Shown one piece after another: positions 19,101 through 27,564 of a stretch of 64,000 nucleotides of DNA; the first letter of the stretch is position 1, and every line of letters starts with the position of its first letter. Source of the DNA: Bifidobacterium sp. ESL0769 (GTDB lineage: Bacteria; Actinomycetota; Actinomycetes; Actinomycetales; Bifidobacteriaceae). Under the pieces are notes generated by a model. That model had not been told where the DNA came from and made no database searches. It was given only the letters and a program-made list of their open reading frames with translations. The stretch is from contig NZ_CP113918.1 in NCBI RefSeq assembly GCF_029395495.1, positions 2,232,001 to 2,296,000 on the forward strand, in the 5' to 3' direction. Both the position numbers and the translations under genes were made by a program.

Positions 19101-20058
19101 CGGCACATCACTGCCCGCAACGGCAACCGTCGAGAAAATCCCCGAAAACCTGGGATACTTTATCGACGTCGCCGGCGGCGACCAGACCTCAAGCAATCCC
19201 TCGGAAAGCTACCGATCCACAGTCGCGGCCATGACAGCAGCGAAGAAGACGCTGCTCAACGCACGTCCCGACCAGAACTTCAACGCGAGTGCCGGCACGA
19301 CCTGGGGCAACACCTCCAGCAATTACGGAACACGAGCCTCGACATCGTCGGACCCCTTCGACTATGGAATCTACGCGGGAGCGAACGGCACGAAAGACAC
19401 ACTTTCCTACGCGCTCACCCTCTCCCCCGGCAAGCACACGGTCTCCATCGGCATGCACGACTGGTGGTGGCAAAACAGGCCGACGACCATCACCTACCAG
19501 ACGGCCAACGTCTCGCAGGACGGCAAATCGGTTCCTTCCGCTGTCTCGCCGCGCTCCGGTATCGCTATAGGCGCCCAATCGGATCCGCAACCCTTCGCGA
19601 CGGTAACCGTCAACAACGCGCAGACGATTGCCAGCGGCGATATCGACATCACCGGCGACGAAGATCAGCTGGTTACGTTCACGCTCGCCTCCGACACTGG
19701 AACAGGGCCGGTACTCAGTTGGATTGCGGCCACCAGGTCCGCGCCTGGCACGAATCCCAGCGATCCGGGCACACCCTCGAACCCCGGCAACAACCCAAGC
19801 AATGGCAACGGTATAGGCAATGGCAACGGTATCGGCGGCAACGGCGGCAATGTCATCCAGCAAGCTCCGTCCTTGACCAAGCCGAATCCTTCGGCACACG
19901 CAGGTAGGCATAACGCCGGCAGCGCCGCCCGAAACGGCACGCAGCTGACTGAGACAGGCGATGATGTTTTTGCAATTGCGATAATCGCCGCCGCCGCATG
20001 TTCTCTTGCCTTATCTATCGCTGCAGCCCGCATTGTACGGCAAAGGAGGCGGGACTAA
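16189..20058 (+). CDS. Cell-wall-anchored GH43 exo-beta-1,3-galactanase
   Basis: A 1289-residue surface enzyme predicted to release galactose units from the beta-1,3-galactan backbone of arabinogalactan protein. The signal peptide ends near AYA (residues 26-28). A Ser/Thr/Pro-rich stretch runs to about 125, a FIVAR-like helical segment covers 155-200, then comes a GH43 five-bladed propeller-type domain (RIYYSDDLYNWVDKG, ERPKMAYNPSTNRWVIWFHAD, MARDMNLYIDKG). Two related beta modules near 725-905 and 985-1180 share 'YxxGYWARAGK/YGIYAGANG...HDWWW' features and are likely carbohydrate-binding. The C-terminus is LTETG (1253-1257) plus a hydrophobic span and Arg tail. AAGGAA precedes the ATG. In B. 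longum the GH43_24 and GH30_5 enzymes are also encoded side by side, which supports both calls. Exact specificity is inference. Confidence 0.86.
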   Translation: MKLHSNIVVGVLAAATLCGPMMLPSAYAAEPPETSPSATSSAAASSATLPSALSPVSSTAAKDSAPNLSNKETTPTSQAPIIGQPSSAKPATTSTQSATPTASTEPTVPKPPKPATQEVTDKSGLQSLLTSTTQAKLQPLASGGHADNSTAPYDHASPNQADLGKLNDARTAAQQVIDNATASQNDITQAAAQLQKAFDAVRFIYHYTGITGTNGARVFDNNGSLIQAHGTGIQKVKTSLLAPSDRAIDANGDGNVYVMCGEDKTDRLVAHGVRIYYSDDLYNWVDKGLGFQTYLGDADLANKKSGADTTYQRYYNVANITSDPDYTNIYGTDFSTFAGDASNYNISSPQQALDKLLWDLKALKGTGTDPTKTSAVFERPKMAYNPSTNRWVIWFHADGPKYGNEDTATYSKAKAGVAISVGSDPAGPYKYLGSFRMSPGNNTGNPGMARDMNLYIDKGKDSNGDGVDDAYLFYSSNENRDLTISLLDKTYTKLVKPVSQQRMGTDVAAGDTYNIAATNSKESPAPFKWNGKYYIIYSETTGWAPNENKYTVSAGDNILGPYHEAGTPFIDGDGYEQNHTNSFYTQSSSVIPYDESKGIFLYWGDRWFNPDQGADISQSRYVMTPMHMVNGKLQVLPAADWKTSDLGRYQAIDVQTELPKSTGSMSELMGSLPKTLAVKLGGSNETTTTPVAWDPYFGPDEPTGTVTVTGHLTALNNTPIDFTVSVYPKSTVLFMDAGSDPTNESAYYTELKRHAHLLGTNATHSDQAYSAGGWGISSSVGADDGDTGASTDVAKYTTSSNDIYETGYWARAGKTIDYKADLPSGTYTVQAGYKEWWSNKRQTVFTVSNTANGKQLAQTSIVPNGNGNATDAQQFSLAEDATVLFSTKSTGGGDPVLSWISVNKVSPEQITSVTPITGTVSFIGNTTPSLPKQVTVHKADGSAETRTVTWPDLDASKLTIFTPQTLQGVVDGTSLPATATVEKIPENLGYFIDVAGGDQTSSNPSESYRSTVAAMTAAKKTLLNARPDQNFNASAGTTWGNTSSNYGTRASTSSDPFDYGIYAGANGTKDTLSYALTLSPGKHTVSIGMHDWWWQNRPTTITYQTANVSQDGKSVPSAVSPRSGIAIGAQSDPQPFATVTVNNAQTIASGDIDITGDEDQLVTFTLASDTGTGPVLSWIAATRSAPGTNPSDPGTPSNPGNNPSNGNGIGNGNGIGGNGGNVIQQAPSLTKPNPSAHAGRHNAGSAARNGTQLTETGDDVFAIAIIAAAACSLALSIAAARIVRQRRRD

Positions 20059-20095
20059 CAATTGTTCAGGCTCTGCTAGTGCTAGCTAATCAATA

Positions 20096-20137
20096 CGCGG
20101 GTGGCATCGATATTCATTCTTATCGATGCCACCCGTG
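20096..20137. terminator. Hairpin between convergent GH43 and ATPase genes
   Basis: CGGGTGGCATCGATA at 20098-20112 is exactly inverted at 20121-20135 around an eight-base loop. It sits between convergent genes and can serve either strand; there is no long T-run. Confidence 0.7.
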
Positions 20138-20211
20138 TATATAATGGGTGCTTCCCATCAAGCCTCGTAAATTTCCTATATTCATTAAACGGACAGGTGT
20201 CACGTACCGTT

Positions 20212-21615
20212 TTATTTCGAGAGCCCTTGAGGCTTCATGAACATCGTCATGTACCACGGCAAATCAATGACGGCATCGTTCTTTTTTTCATGTTCTACAT
20301 TGCTATTACAAAGCACAAAACCAGAACCAAGCTTCCATTCCTTAACGGCCAGCAATTTATCAAGAGCGGCATGAACGGTAAAATCCTTTCCTGATTTCGC
20401 TTCTATCGGTACGATATTGCCGCCACGTTGCATAAGAAAATCAACTTCACCGATCTTCGCCTTATCAAAATAGAAGAGTTCAAAACCATTCGCCGTCAAT
20501 TCCTGAGCTACGAAATTCTCAAGCGAACTGCCCCAGTTGACACCTACATTCCCCTGCATGATTTCCAATGCCGTCGACCCTGCACTGGCCGCGCCCAGCA
20601 GGCCGACATCGCATAGAAAAACCTTCATCAGACTATGTTTTTCGTTGAGTTTCAGCGGATAAACGGGTTCTGAGACGTTCCGGCACGGAAGGACGACACC
20701 AGCATCGGCCAACCACATGAAATCGCTGGCATAACGCTCCATACGGGCCGTTTTCGACAAATCAGCCAAGACAAAACGCTTGTTCTTCTTATTAAGTTGC
20801 GAAGGCACAGCATCGAAAATCGACTTGATATGCATACGACCGACGCTGGTATCAGCATATTTAGCGATATCTTGACGATACAGCGACAAGATATCGCGTT
20901 GCACATTGCCTACTGTATTCAAATCGTTCGTCTCCACAAACGCGGAAACTGCTGCAGGCATGCCGCCAACGACCATATAGTATGAAAATAGAGACATCAA
21001 ACGCTGATGGAAAACGTTTATTACCGGCCTCGATTCTTCAAATGCGTCACTGGCCTCGTCTATGACCGATTGCTGGATACCATTCGCCCAATAGAATTCC
21101 TGCAACGTTAGCGGGTACATCGTCAGATGCTCCTCGTAACCAACAGGATACGAAGGAACCTCCTTATAAGAAACACCCAAGAGCGAGCCCGACTCGATGT
21201 AATCGAAACGCCCATCGTCGACAAGGAATTTAATAGCGGTTCGTGCGCGTGGGCATTCCTGAATTTCGTCGAGGAAAATCAGTGTCTTGCCTGGGACAAA
21301 AGGCTTGTTAGAGTAAACGGAAAGATTGGCGATAAGGATATCAGCATTAAGGTCTCCCTCAAAAACGGCTTTGGCGCTCGGAGTCTCGATGAAATTGATT
21401 TCCAAGAAAACGTCATAATGAGATTTGGCGAATTGGCGGACGAGGTAGGTCTTGCCGACCTGTCGCGCACCGTCAATTAGCAAAGCGCGATGTTGTGGGT
21501 TATTATGCCACGCCTCTAAACGTTTTTCAGCCAATCGTTGTAGTATCAACGTTTCACCACCATTCTGCGACGTTTTACGTATCAATTTAACATAATTCTG
21601 CGACGTTTTTCGCAT
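20212..21615 (-). CDS. AAA ATPase with DUF4143 domain
   Basis: A 467-residue protein of the AAA_14/DUF4143 group. Walker A is GARQVGKT at residues 49-56 and Walker B is LIFLDEIQE at 112-120. The C-terminal domain ends in a PD-(D/E)xK-like arrangement (EVDF at 390-393, IEAKSGK at 404-410). These ATPases are widespread and of unknown biological role. The 5' end is unusual: the ATG at 21615 has no ribosome binding site, and the first 19 codons contain two in-frame RKTSQN units generated by a repeat ladder. A TTG at 21549, with GGTGGTG upstream, is an alternative start that would place the whole ladder in the untranslated leader and begin the protein at ILQRLAEKRL, where family similarity starts. 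Confidence 0.82.
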   Translation of the reverse strand: MRKTSQNYVKLIRKTSQNGGETLILQRLAEKRLEAWHNNPQHRALLIDGARQVGKTYLVRQFAKSHYDVFLEINFIETPSAKAVFEGDLNADILIANLSVYSNKPFVPGKTLIFLDEIQECPRARTAIKFLVDDGRFDYIESGSLLGVSYKEVPSYPVGYEEHLTMYPLTLQEFYWANGIQQSVIDEASDAFEESRPVINVFHQRLMSLFSYYMVVGGMPAAVSAFVETNDLNTVGNVQRDILSLYRQDIAKYADTSVGRMHIKSIFDAVPSQLNKKNKRFVLADLSKTARMERYASDFMWLADAGVVLPCRNVSEPVYPLKLNEKHSLMKVFLCDVGLLGAASAGSTALEIMQGNVGVNWGSSLENFVAQELTANGFELFYFDKAKIGEVDFLMQRGGNIVPIEAKSGKDFTVHAALDKLLAVKEWKLGSGFVLCNSNVEHEKKNDAVIDLPWYMTMFMKPQGLSK

Positions 21616-21674
21616 ATTTCAAGCATTATTTTGCGACGTTTTCAACTCTTGTAAACAGCATTTTGCGACGTTTT
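21562..21674. repeat. Four 15-bp direct repeats spaced 32-33 bp at the ATPase 5' end
   Basis: ATTYTGCGACGTTTT occurs at 21562-21576, 21595-21609, 21628-21642 and 21660-21674 (starts 33, 33 and 32 bp apart, about three helical turns). On the ATPase strand the unit reads AAAACGTCGCARAAT. Only the 15-bp cores are conserved; the 17-18-bp spacers differ. The two copies nearest the gene are in frame and encode KTSQN; the frame is closed by a stop after the third copy. Confidence 0.9.
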
Positions 21675-22083
21675 ACCAATTCACCTTCTTTCGCAATTTT
21701 ACAGAACGAGACTGGCAGTAGTCTCATGACATCTCCGCTGTTACCCATAGTAGATATCACATAACCAGACAAAAGCGGCAATGATGCCTGATATCAGCAT
21801 TTACATTTCGCCATTCGTCGATACCGTTCTTGGGCGACAACCCGCGAGGAGAAGGCGAGCAGCAAATATCGCAACAACGGAGCCCGCAACTTATTTCACA
21901 ACCAATCGCGAAAATCCAGATTTCTATGCAATCCTGTTCCACCGGCGTCGACGCGCAAAATTTCATTACTCTGACCTACGCAAACGGTACCATGGATCGG
22001 ATTCGCAACGATTGGAACTGCGTTATTCGTTTGAGTAATCGGCCTACGCGTGACGACCAATTCAGCAATATAATCAACAAATA
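21675..22083. other. Intergenic region with uncertain short ORFs
   Basis: I find no convincing gene. Two overlapping plus-strand ORFs exist (ATG 21781 to 22038; TTG 21830 to 22084). The second contains a plausible coding-like stretch (AQNFITLTYANG) and ends directly at a terminator, but it has no ATG and no clear ribosome binding site. It may be the 3' remnant of a decayed gene. The region also holds the promoter side of the ATPase gene. Confidence 0.4.
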
Positions 22084-22129
22084 GAATAAGGGCTAAAACG
22101 ATAAAGCCACTCGTATTTAGCCCTTATTC
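22084..22129. terminator. Hairpin downstream of the GH31 gene
   Basis: GAATAAGGGCTAAA at 22084-22097 is exactly inverted at 22116-22129. It lies 47 bases beyond the GH31 stop (minus strand) and also directly after the uncertain plus-strand ORF, so it can work in both directions. Confidence 0.7.
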
Positions 22130-22176
22130 AATTACGCGCCACCTGAACCAACCGTTCAGATAACCCACATTATCAG

Positions 22177-24225
22177 TCAGACGTTCAAAGGATCAGAACC
22201 AGGACGCACCAGTAAAGGCAACGTATGGTAATCATATTGTTGCGTATACCAATGGTTCGGCTCATACGATTCTTTAGTAAGAAGGTTGACCCAAGACTTT
22301 CCTTGCATCTCCCCTTCTACGTCAGGAACGTAGAAGCGAACCACGCCATCCTCCGAAAAGACAGGAGCCACCAGCAAATCATCACCCAGCATGTATTGGG
22401 TGTCGATATCCTCACAGTTCGGATCATTCGGGAATTCCAGAACCATCGCACGCATGACCGGTGTGCCGAACTTATGCGCTTCTTGGCTCATCTTCATCAA
22501 ATAAGGACGCAAATTATCTTTGAGCTTGCTGAACTCACGCGTGACTTCAACCGCTTCGGAACCGTATCGCCACGGAACCTTGAGATCACCGGCCCCGTGG
22601 TAACGGGAATGTGAAGAAAGCAGACCGAACTGCGTCCAACGCATATAAAGATCAGGCGTCGGAGGAACGGGACTTTCCTCGAAACCAGCGATATCATGGC
22701 TCCAATAGCCGAAACCACCCATTCCCAGCGACAGGCCACCTCGCAACGAATCGGCCATAGCCAAATACGTCGGATTCGGGTCGCCTCCCCAATGAACAGG
22801 GTATTTCTGACTCCCCACGGTTGCCGAACGCGCAAAGACGACTGCATTCTCCTCGCCTTTGACCTCTGCGGTAACCTCGTAGACGGCTTGGTTGTAAAGC
22901 AACGTGTAGTAGTTATGCATCAGCTTGGGGTCGGCTCCGTTATAATAACTGACGTTTTCGGTGGGAATCCGTTCGCCGAAATCGGTCTTGAAGCAATCGA
23001 TGCCCTGTTCCAGCAAATGCCGCAACTTGGATTGGTACCATTTTTTGGCATCTGGATTGGTGAAATCGACTATTGCCATTCCTGGCTGCCACATATCCCA
23101 CTGCCAAGGGGAGCCGTCGGCATCCTTGATGAAATAACCGTTCTGCGCACCCTCATCGAATATCGACGATTTCTGAGCTATATAGGGGTTCAGCCACAGA
23201 CAAGCCTTGACGCCACGTTTATGAAGTTCGGACAGCATTTTTTCAGGGTCGGGGAATTTCGTTTCATCCCACTCGAAACTGCACCATTCCATTTCCTTCA
23301 TCCAATGGCTGTCGATATGCACAACGCTTAATGGAATATCGTGTTTCGCCATATCGTCGACCATCTTGACGATGGTGTTCTGATCAAAATACGGGCTCAT
23401 CGAAGTCGAAAGCCACAGCCCGAAACTCCACTCAGGAACAACAGGCGGCTTGCCGGTCAAATCCGTGTAGTTGTTGATGATGTCTTTGAGATCCGTACCG
23501 CCGATAACCGAATACGTCATCTCCTGCTCAGGAACGGAGAACTGAACTCGGGAAACCTTTTCCGAGCCGATTTCAAAGCTCACCCTTCCAGGAGTATTAA
23601 CGAACAAGCCGTATTTTTTGCTGCTCAGGTAAAACGGCACGTTTTTATACGCCTGCTCGCTTTCGGCGCCTCCATCAAGGTTCCAGCTCTCCACGGTTTG
23701 GCCGTTTTTCACAAAATTGGTAAACCTCTCGCCCAGACCATAAATCTTCTCATTGATACCTAACTCGAGTTGTTCGACGATATTGGTCTGACCCTGAGGG
23801 TCCATCACCACGGATTTGCCGCGCCAACCCGAACGTGCAATCTGCTTGCCGTCGAACGTGTAGAGAAAATCAATCAGCTCACCCTTGGCGATATGCAATG
23901 TCAGCCTGTCAGATGTAAAGGTCCATTCCTTCTCGTTTTCTTCGATCTTCACCTGCGGATGAGTCTCATTCAGCTCGTACTTGGGGCACTTGCTCCGGTC
24001 TTTTTTGTAGTTGATGAGTCTCGTCGTGATGATGTTCGGACGAGGGCTGGTGACCTCAATGGTCAAAAGTCCGATATTATACGTGTCCCCCAACGTATGG
24101 ATATGTCTTCCAAGCGGGCAATAAAGCGTCAGCTTGTCTTCGGCAATGTCCGCCGTATACACATTCGCGGCATATCTTACGTCGTAACCTTTTTTGACCA
24201 GCCAGGCACCGTTTAAAAACTTCAT
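22177..24225 (-). CDS. GH31 alpha-xylosidase-like enzyme (YicI type)
   Basis: A 682-residue cytoplasmic glycosidase closely following the YicI layout. The N-terminal beta domain starts MKFLNGAWLVKKGYDV, GINEKIYGLGERF is at 157-168, the nucleophile is Asp415 in KTDFGER, and the acid/base is Asp482 in HWGGDP. These positions match E. coli YicI almost residue for residue, favouring alpha-xylosidase over alpha-glucosidase activity. The protein stops after LPLLVRPGSDPLNV, so the distal C-terminal beta domain of YicI appears absent; sequence beyond the stop does not look coding. No signal peptide is present, so the substrate must be imported, presumably by the ABC system upstream on the same strand. 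I see no strong ribosome binding site (only AAAGGTAAAA-like sequence). Confidence 0.86.
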   Translation of the reverse strand: MKFLNGAWLVKKGYDVRYAANVYTADIAEDKLTLYCPLGRHIHTLGDTYNIGLLTIEVTSPRPNIITTRLINYKKDRSKCPKYELNETHPQVKIEENEKEWTFTSDRLTLHIAKGELIDFLYTFDGKQIARSGWRGKSVVMDPQGQTNIVEQLELGINEKIYGLGERFTNFVKNGQTVESWNLDGGAESEQAYKNVPFYLSSKKYGLFVNTPGRVSFEIGSEKVSRVQFSVPEQEMTYSVIGGTDLKDIINNYTDLTGKPPVVPEWSFGLWLSTSMSPYFDQNTIVKMVDDMAKHDIPLSVVHIDSHWMKEMEWCSFEWDETKFPDPEKMLSELHKRGVKACLWLNPYIAQKSSIFDEGAQNGYFIKDADGSPWQWDMWQPGMAIVDFTNPDAKKWYQSKLRHLLEQGIDCFKTDFGERIPTENVSYYNGADPKLMHNYYTLLYNQAVYEVTAEVKGEENAVVFARSATVGSQKYPVHWGGDPNPTYLAMADSLRGGLSLGMGGFGYWSHDIAGFEESPVPPTPDLYMRWTQFGLLSSHSRYHGAGDLKVPWRYGSEAVEVTREFSKLKDNLRPYLMKMSQEAHKFGTPVMRAMVLEFPNDPNCEDIDTQYMLGDDLLVAPVFSEDGVVRFYVPDVEGEMQGKSWVNLLTKESYEPNHWYTQQYDYHTLPLLVRPGSDPLNV

Positions 24226-24319
24226 GAATTTTACCTTTACAAAAATCGTAATTTTTTATAGTAAATATCGCCATACGAATTCCGATAGCCCGCAAATTCA
24301 CGCAACAAACGAAAGCCCA

Positions 24320-24347
24320 GGCTCTTCGTGCAGATGCAAGAAGAGCC
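24320..24347 (-). terminator. Hairpin after the sugar-binding protein gene
   Basis: GGCTCTTC at 24320-24327 pairs with GAAGAGCC at 24340-24347, with further imperfect pairing outside. On the minus strand it follows the binding-protein stop and is followed by T-rich sequence. It separates that gene from GH31, perhaps giving partial read-through. Confidence 0.55.
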
Positions 24348-24377
24348 CAAGCATTTCAAAATCGGAAGACGCTATGA

Positions 24378-25622
24378 CTACTTGATACCGTTCTTCTGGA
24401 AATCGGCGTCGAGCGCATTGAGATAGGTGTTGACATCACCCTTCTCAAGGAACTCCTGGCTCAACCCCTGCATATCGCTCGCACCGGTAAACATGACATC
24501 TGGGAAGATGCAGGTCTTGCCCTTATCAATGTAGTCGGCCTTCATCGCCTTCAGCACGTCGGTATTCGCAGGAACATCAGAGCGGACGGAAAGCAGGTTC
24601 TGGTCATCCGTATATTCCTTCTGAATCTTCTTGGACAGCAGGAATGTAAGGAACTTCTGAGCCGCCTTCTGGTGCTTGGAAGCCGAAGAAACACCAATCA
24701 ATGCATCGGTACCAGAAATCAAAGGAGTCGTGTTGGGCTGATCACGGGTAGGCAGCACGAAGAATCCAAGATGAATGTTGGGATTGGCCTCAAGAATTGC
24801 CGGAATGGCCCAGATTCCCTGAATATACATAGCGGACTTGCCATTGGCGAACTGCGAGTTACCAGTATCATAATCCGTTCCTGCGGGATCTTCCTGAGCG
24901 AAGGTCTTCAATTTGAGCATACGATCAGCAGAAAGCTTCCAACCGGGATTCTTGGCGAAGCTTGCCTTGCCCTTTTGCAGATTGTCCCAGAAATCCTTAC
25001 CCTGTTCCGGAGCAGCCACCGCCATAGCCATCTTATTGGCGGGATCGGCATCCTTCCAAGTGAAGATGAAGGGCTGCTGACCCGCATCCTTGATCTTTTG
25101 GGCTGTCTGAACGAACTCATCCCACGTAGTGGGAGCCGTCAGACCAAGCTTGGAGAAGATATCCTTGTTGTATAGCACACCTTCACCGATGATGGACCAC
25201 GGCACAACATAGTTCTTCTTGGTCTGGCCGATCTTATGCAGGTAATCGTAATAGGACTTGTTGGCCACGGACTTGTAGGCCGTGGTTCCCGTCTGTTCGG
25301 TGAGAATGTTTGCCTTGACCAGATCGTTGTAATAGGTGCCATCAGCAGTGATTACATCAGGAACGTCGTTCTTAGCCATACGGGACTTCAACACGGTGAT
25401 GGGGTTGGAAGCCGTTTGCTGTTCAACAGTGATATTCGGATTCTGGGCTTCGAATTCCTTAATCAGCTTGTTGGTGATTTTCACCGATTCAGGCTTCTTC
25501 TGGAAGAACTGGATGTGTTCCTTCCCATCTGCGGAATTGCCACCGCAGCCAGCCATCATAGGAATTGCCATGGCAATGGAAGCCACGAGCGCAACGCACT
25601 TAATCGCCTTTTTCCTTAGCAT
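24378..25622 (-). CDS. ABC transporter sugar-binding lipoprotein
   Basis: A 414-residue extracellular solute-binding protein of the carbohydrate (family 1) type. The lipoprotein signal is MLRKKAIKC... with lipobox MAGC and the lipidated Cys at residue 26. The mature part shows family features: VKITNKLIKEFEAQNPNITVE near the start, APTTWDEFVQTAQKIKD, and GKSAMYIQGIWAIPAI. The start at 25622 is chosen because AGGAG precedes it and it gives the intact lipoprotein signal; the open frame extends 24 codons further without meaning. Two permease genes lie upstream on the same strand, and a LacI-type operator lies between. No ATPase gene is present, so a shared MsiK-type ATPase is expected elsewhere. 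Confidence 0.92.
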   Translation of the reverse strand: MLRKKAIKCVALVASIAMAIPMMAGCGGNSADGKEHIQFFQKKPESVKITNKLIKEFEAQNPNITVEQQTASNPITVLKSRMAKNDVPDVITADGTYYNDLVKANILTEQTGTTAYKSVANKSYYDYLHKIGQTKKNYVVPWSIIGEGVLYNKDIFSKLGLTAPTTWDEFVQTAQKIKDAGQQPFIFTWKDADPANKMAMAVAAPEQGKDFWDNLQKGKASFAKNPGWKLSADRMLKLKTFAQEDPAGTDYDTGNSQFANGKSAMYIQGIWAIPAILEANPNIHLGFFVLPTRDQPNTTPLISGTDALIGVSSASKHQKAAQKFLTFLLSKKIQKEYTDDQNLLSVRSDVPANTDVLKAMKADYIDKGKTCIFPDVMFTGASDMQGLSQEFLEKGDVNTYLNALDADFQKNGIK

Positions 25623-25696
25623 TTCACTTCTCCTTTGGAGTTTGTTTCCAACGGCGGCGAATGGCTCAATCGCTTCTTCGCTGCCGTTCATCAATT

Positions 25697-25724
25697 ATTA
25701 TAATGCAATCGTTTGCAAAATCAA
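25697..25724 (-). promoter_or_regulatory. Promoter with LacI-type operator before the binding-protein gene
   Basis: On the minus strand, TTGATT (25719-25724) and TATAAT (25697-25702) are separated by 16 bp. The spacer contains the near-palindrome TGCAAACGATTGCA (25704-25717), so a bound repressor would block polymerase. The same operator consensus, TGCAA-CG-TTGCA, recurs at 27565 and 27691. Confidence 0.7.
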
Positions 25725-25733
25725 ATCAAACAA

Positions 25734-26576
25734 TCACTCTTTTACAGACCCTGCGGCAACACCATTGATAATCTGTTTTTGCGCGAACAGGTAGACGATA
25801 AGCATTGGGATCATCGCGAGCGTGTACGAAGCGAACGACAGATTATAGTTGGTATTAAAAGCACTTTGGAACATGTACTGGGTGAGAGGAATAGTGTACT
25901 GATCCTGCTTCGATATCATTACCAAAGGCAGCATGAAATCATTCCATACCCACAATGTTTGCAAAATGCCAACGGTTGCGTTAGCCGGCCCCAGCAACGG
26001 GAAAATGACCTTCCAGAACGTTTGCCAGGTATTGGCGCCATCAAGCATCGCGGCTTCGTCAAGGCTTCTGGGAATCGTGTCCATATAACCCACATAGAAC
26101 ATAGTGTTGAACGGCAGGTTGTAGATGACGTAAATTGGTATCAACCCGTAAAGATTGTCCAAGCCAAGCATGCTCATCTCTTTGACAAGCGGCAACATCA
26201 GAATCGAAAATGGGATGAACATCGCCGAAACGATATAGAAATAGGCGATCTTGAAGCCTTTACGGTTCATGTTGCGGGCTATGGCATATCCGATCATGGC
26301 ATTGGTCAGCACGCCGATGACCACCGAAACAACCGTCAGGATCAGGCTGTTGCCCAGAGCCCTCCAGAAATTGGTCTCGACGATAGCTTCCGAGAAATTG
26401 CTCCATCGCCATTGCGTCGGCAACGCCCACAGGCTTTTTGCACTCTGCTGACGATCCTTCAAGGCGGTGGACAACGTCAGATACATCGGTATCAGCACAG
26501 TCAGAGAGCAGAATATAAGGAATATGGTCAACAGCCAGTTGCTGCGCTTCCTGATAAGTTTGCTTGAGCTATCCAT
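25734..26576 (-). CDS. ABC sugar transporter permease, MalG type
   Basis: A 280-residue inner-membrane protein with about six membrane spans (the first at WLLTIFLIFCSLTVLIPMYL). It carries the EAA loop for the ATPase contact (DEAAMLDGANTWQTFWKVIFPLLGP). The start at 26576 is preferred: GGAGGAGAAG lies just upstream and the protein then begins MDSSSKLIRKRSNW; the longer frame overlaps the preceding gene. Only one base separates it from the upstream permease stop, so both are co-translated from one message. It pairs with that permease to form the channel for the adjacent binding protein. Confidence 0.92.
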   Translation of the reverse strand: MDSSSKLIRKRSNWLLTIFLIFCSLTVLIPMYLTLSTALKDRQQSAKSLWALPTQWRWSNFSEAIVETNFWRALGNSLILTVVSVVIGVLTNAMIGYAIARNMNRKGFKIAYFYIVSAMFIPFSILMLPLVKEMSMLGLDNLYGLIPIYVIYNLPFNTMFYVGYMDTIPRSLDEAAMLDGANTWQTFWKVIFPLLGPANATVGILQTLWVWNDFMLPLVMISKQDQYTIPLTQYMFQSAFNTNYNLSFASYTLAMIPMLIVYLFAQKQIINGVAAGSVKE

Positions 26577-26577
26577 A

Positions 26578-27435
26578 TTACTTCTCCTCCTTGGAGCCAA
26601 ACACACCCATTTGAATCAACGAAATCGCCAAAATCAGCAGGAAATAAACGACTGCGTTGGCCGACTGATAGGCGAATTGACCGCCCTGGAAACCGTTACG
26701 ATAAATAAGGAACGAAATCGATTGCGTCGCGGTTCCGGGCCCGCCATTGGTAAGAGCCACAATCAAATCAAAGACCTGAAGCTGGGTTTTCAGCTGAAGA
26801 ATCATATTGACCATGACGAACGGGGTCACCAATGGCAGCGTGATCTTCCAGAATGTCTGTACCGTATTCGCGCCATCCACTTTCGCCGCTTCATAGATAT
26901 CGGTTGAAATGGACTCGATGCCCGTCATATAAATGACCGTCGTCACCGCGCAGGCCTGCCAGACAGCAACAATCACGATAGCGACCCACGCCCACTGGCT
27001 GTTGCCCAGGATGCTCTTGGAAAGAAAATCGTTATGCAAGCCTTTACCAACTGAAGTGACGACCTGCGAAAAGATAAAGTTGAAGACATAGCCGATGACG
27101 ATGGTGGCGAGCACCGCTGGCAGGAAGAACACACCTCGCAGGAAACTGCGGAAACGAATATTCTGCGTCAGGCAAACCGCAAGCAACAGACTGATGACGT
27201 TGGTCAGAATCGAGGCCAACAATGCGAAACCAATAGTGAATATATAACTGTGAATTACCGATGGATCGGTAAACAGCTGGGCGTAATTCTTGAACCCTAT
27301 GAAATTCCATCCCCCATATCCCCTATAGTCGGTCAGACTGTAGAACATACCCATCAATGCCGGGACGGTCATAAAAACAAAAAGAAATATTACACCTGGC
27401 ACGACCATCAAGGCATAACCAGTACGACGTCTCAT
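26578..27435 (-). CDS. ABC sugar transporter permease, MalF type
   Basis: A 285-residue inner-membrane permease. About six spans are visible, starting with YALMVVPGVIFLFVFMTVPAL, and the EAA loop is YEAAKVDGANTVQTFWKITLPLVTP. LTNGGPGTATQSISFLIY near the C-terminus is typical of sugar permeases of this class. It is the first gene of the importer unit on the minus strand; a LacI-type operator lies 130 bp upstream. The substrate is probably an oligosaccharide handled by the GH31 and GH2 enzymes next door (inference from context). Confidence 0.92.
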   Translation of the reverse strand: MRRRTGYALMVVPGVIFLFVFMTVPALMGMFYSLTDYRGYGGWNFIGFKNYAQLFTDPSVIHSYIFTIGFALLASILTNVISLLLAVCLTQNIRFRSFLRGVFFLPAVLATIVIGYVFNFIFSQVVTSVGKGLHNDFLSKSILGNSQWAWVAIVIVAVWQACAVTTVIYMTGIESISTDIYEAAKVDGANTVQTFWKITLPLVTPFVMVNMILQLKTQLQVFDLIVALTNGGPGTATQSISFLIYRNGFQGGQFAYQSANAVVYFLLILAISLIQMGVFGSKEEK

Positions 27436-27564
27436 ATCTCCACTCCTTCATGGATCGTGGCTGTTTCAAACCAGCCACACAATCAAATTTTCCGAGAGAC
27501 AAAATGGACACACTCCACATTCCGGCAACAAATCATGAACGTGTCAGATTGAGGAATATCCTAT

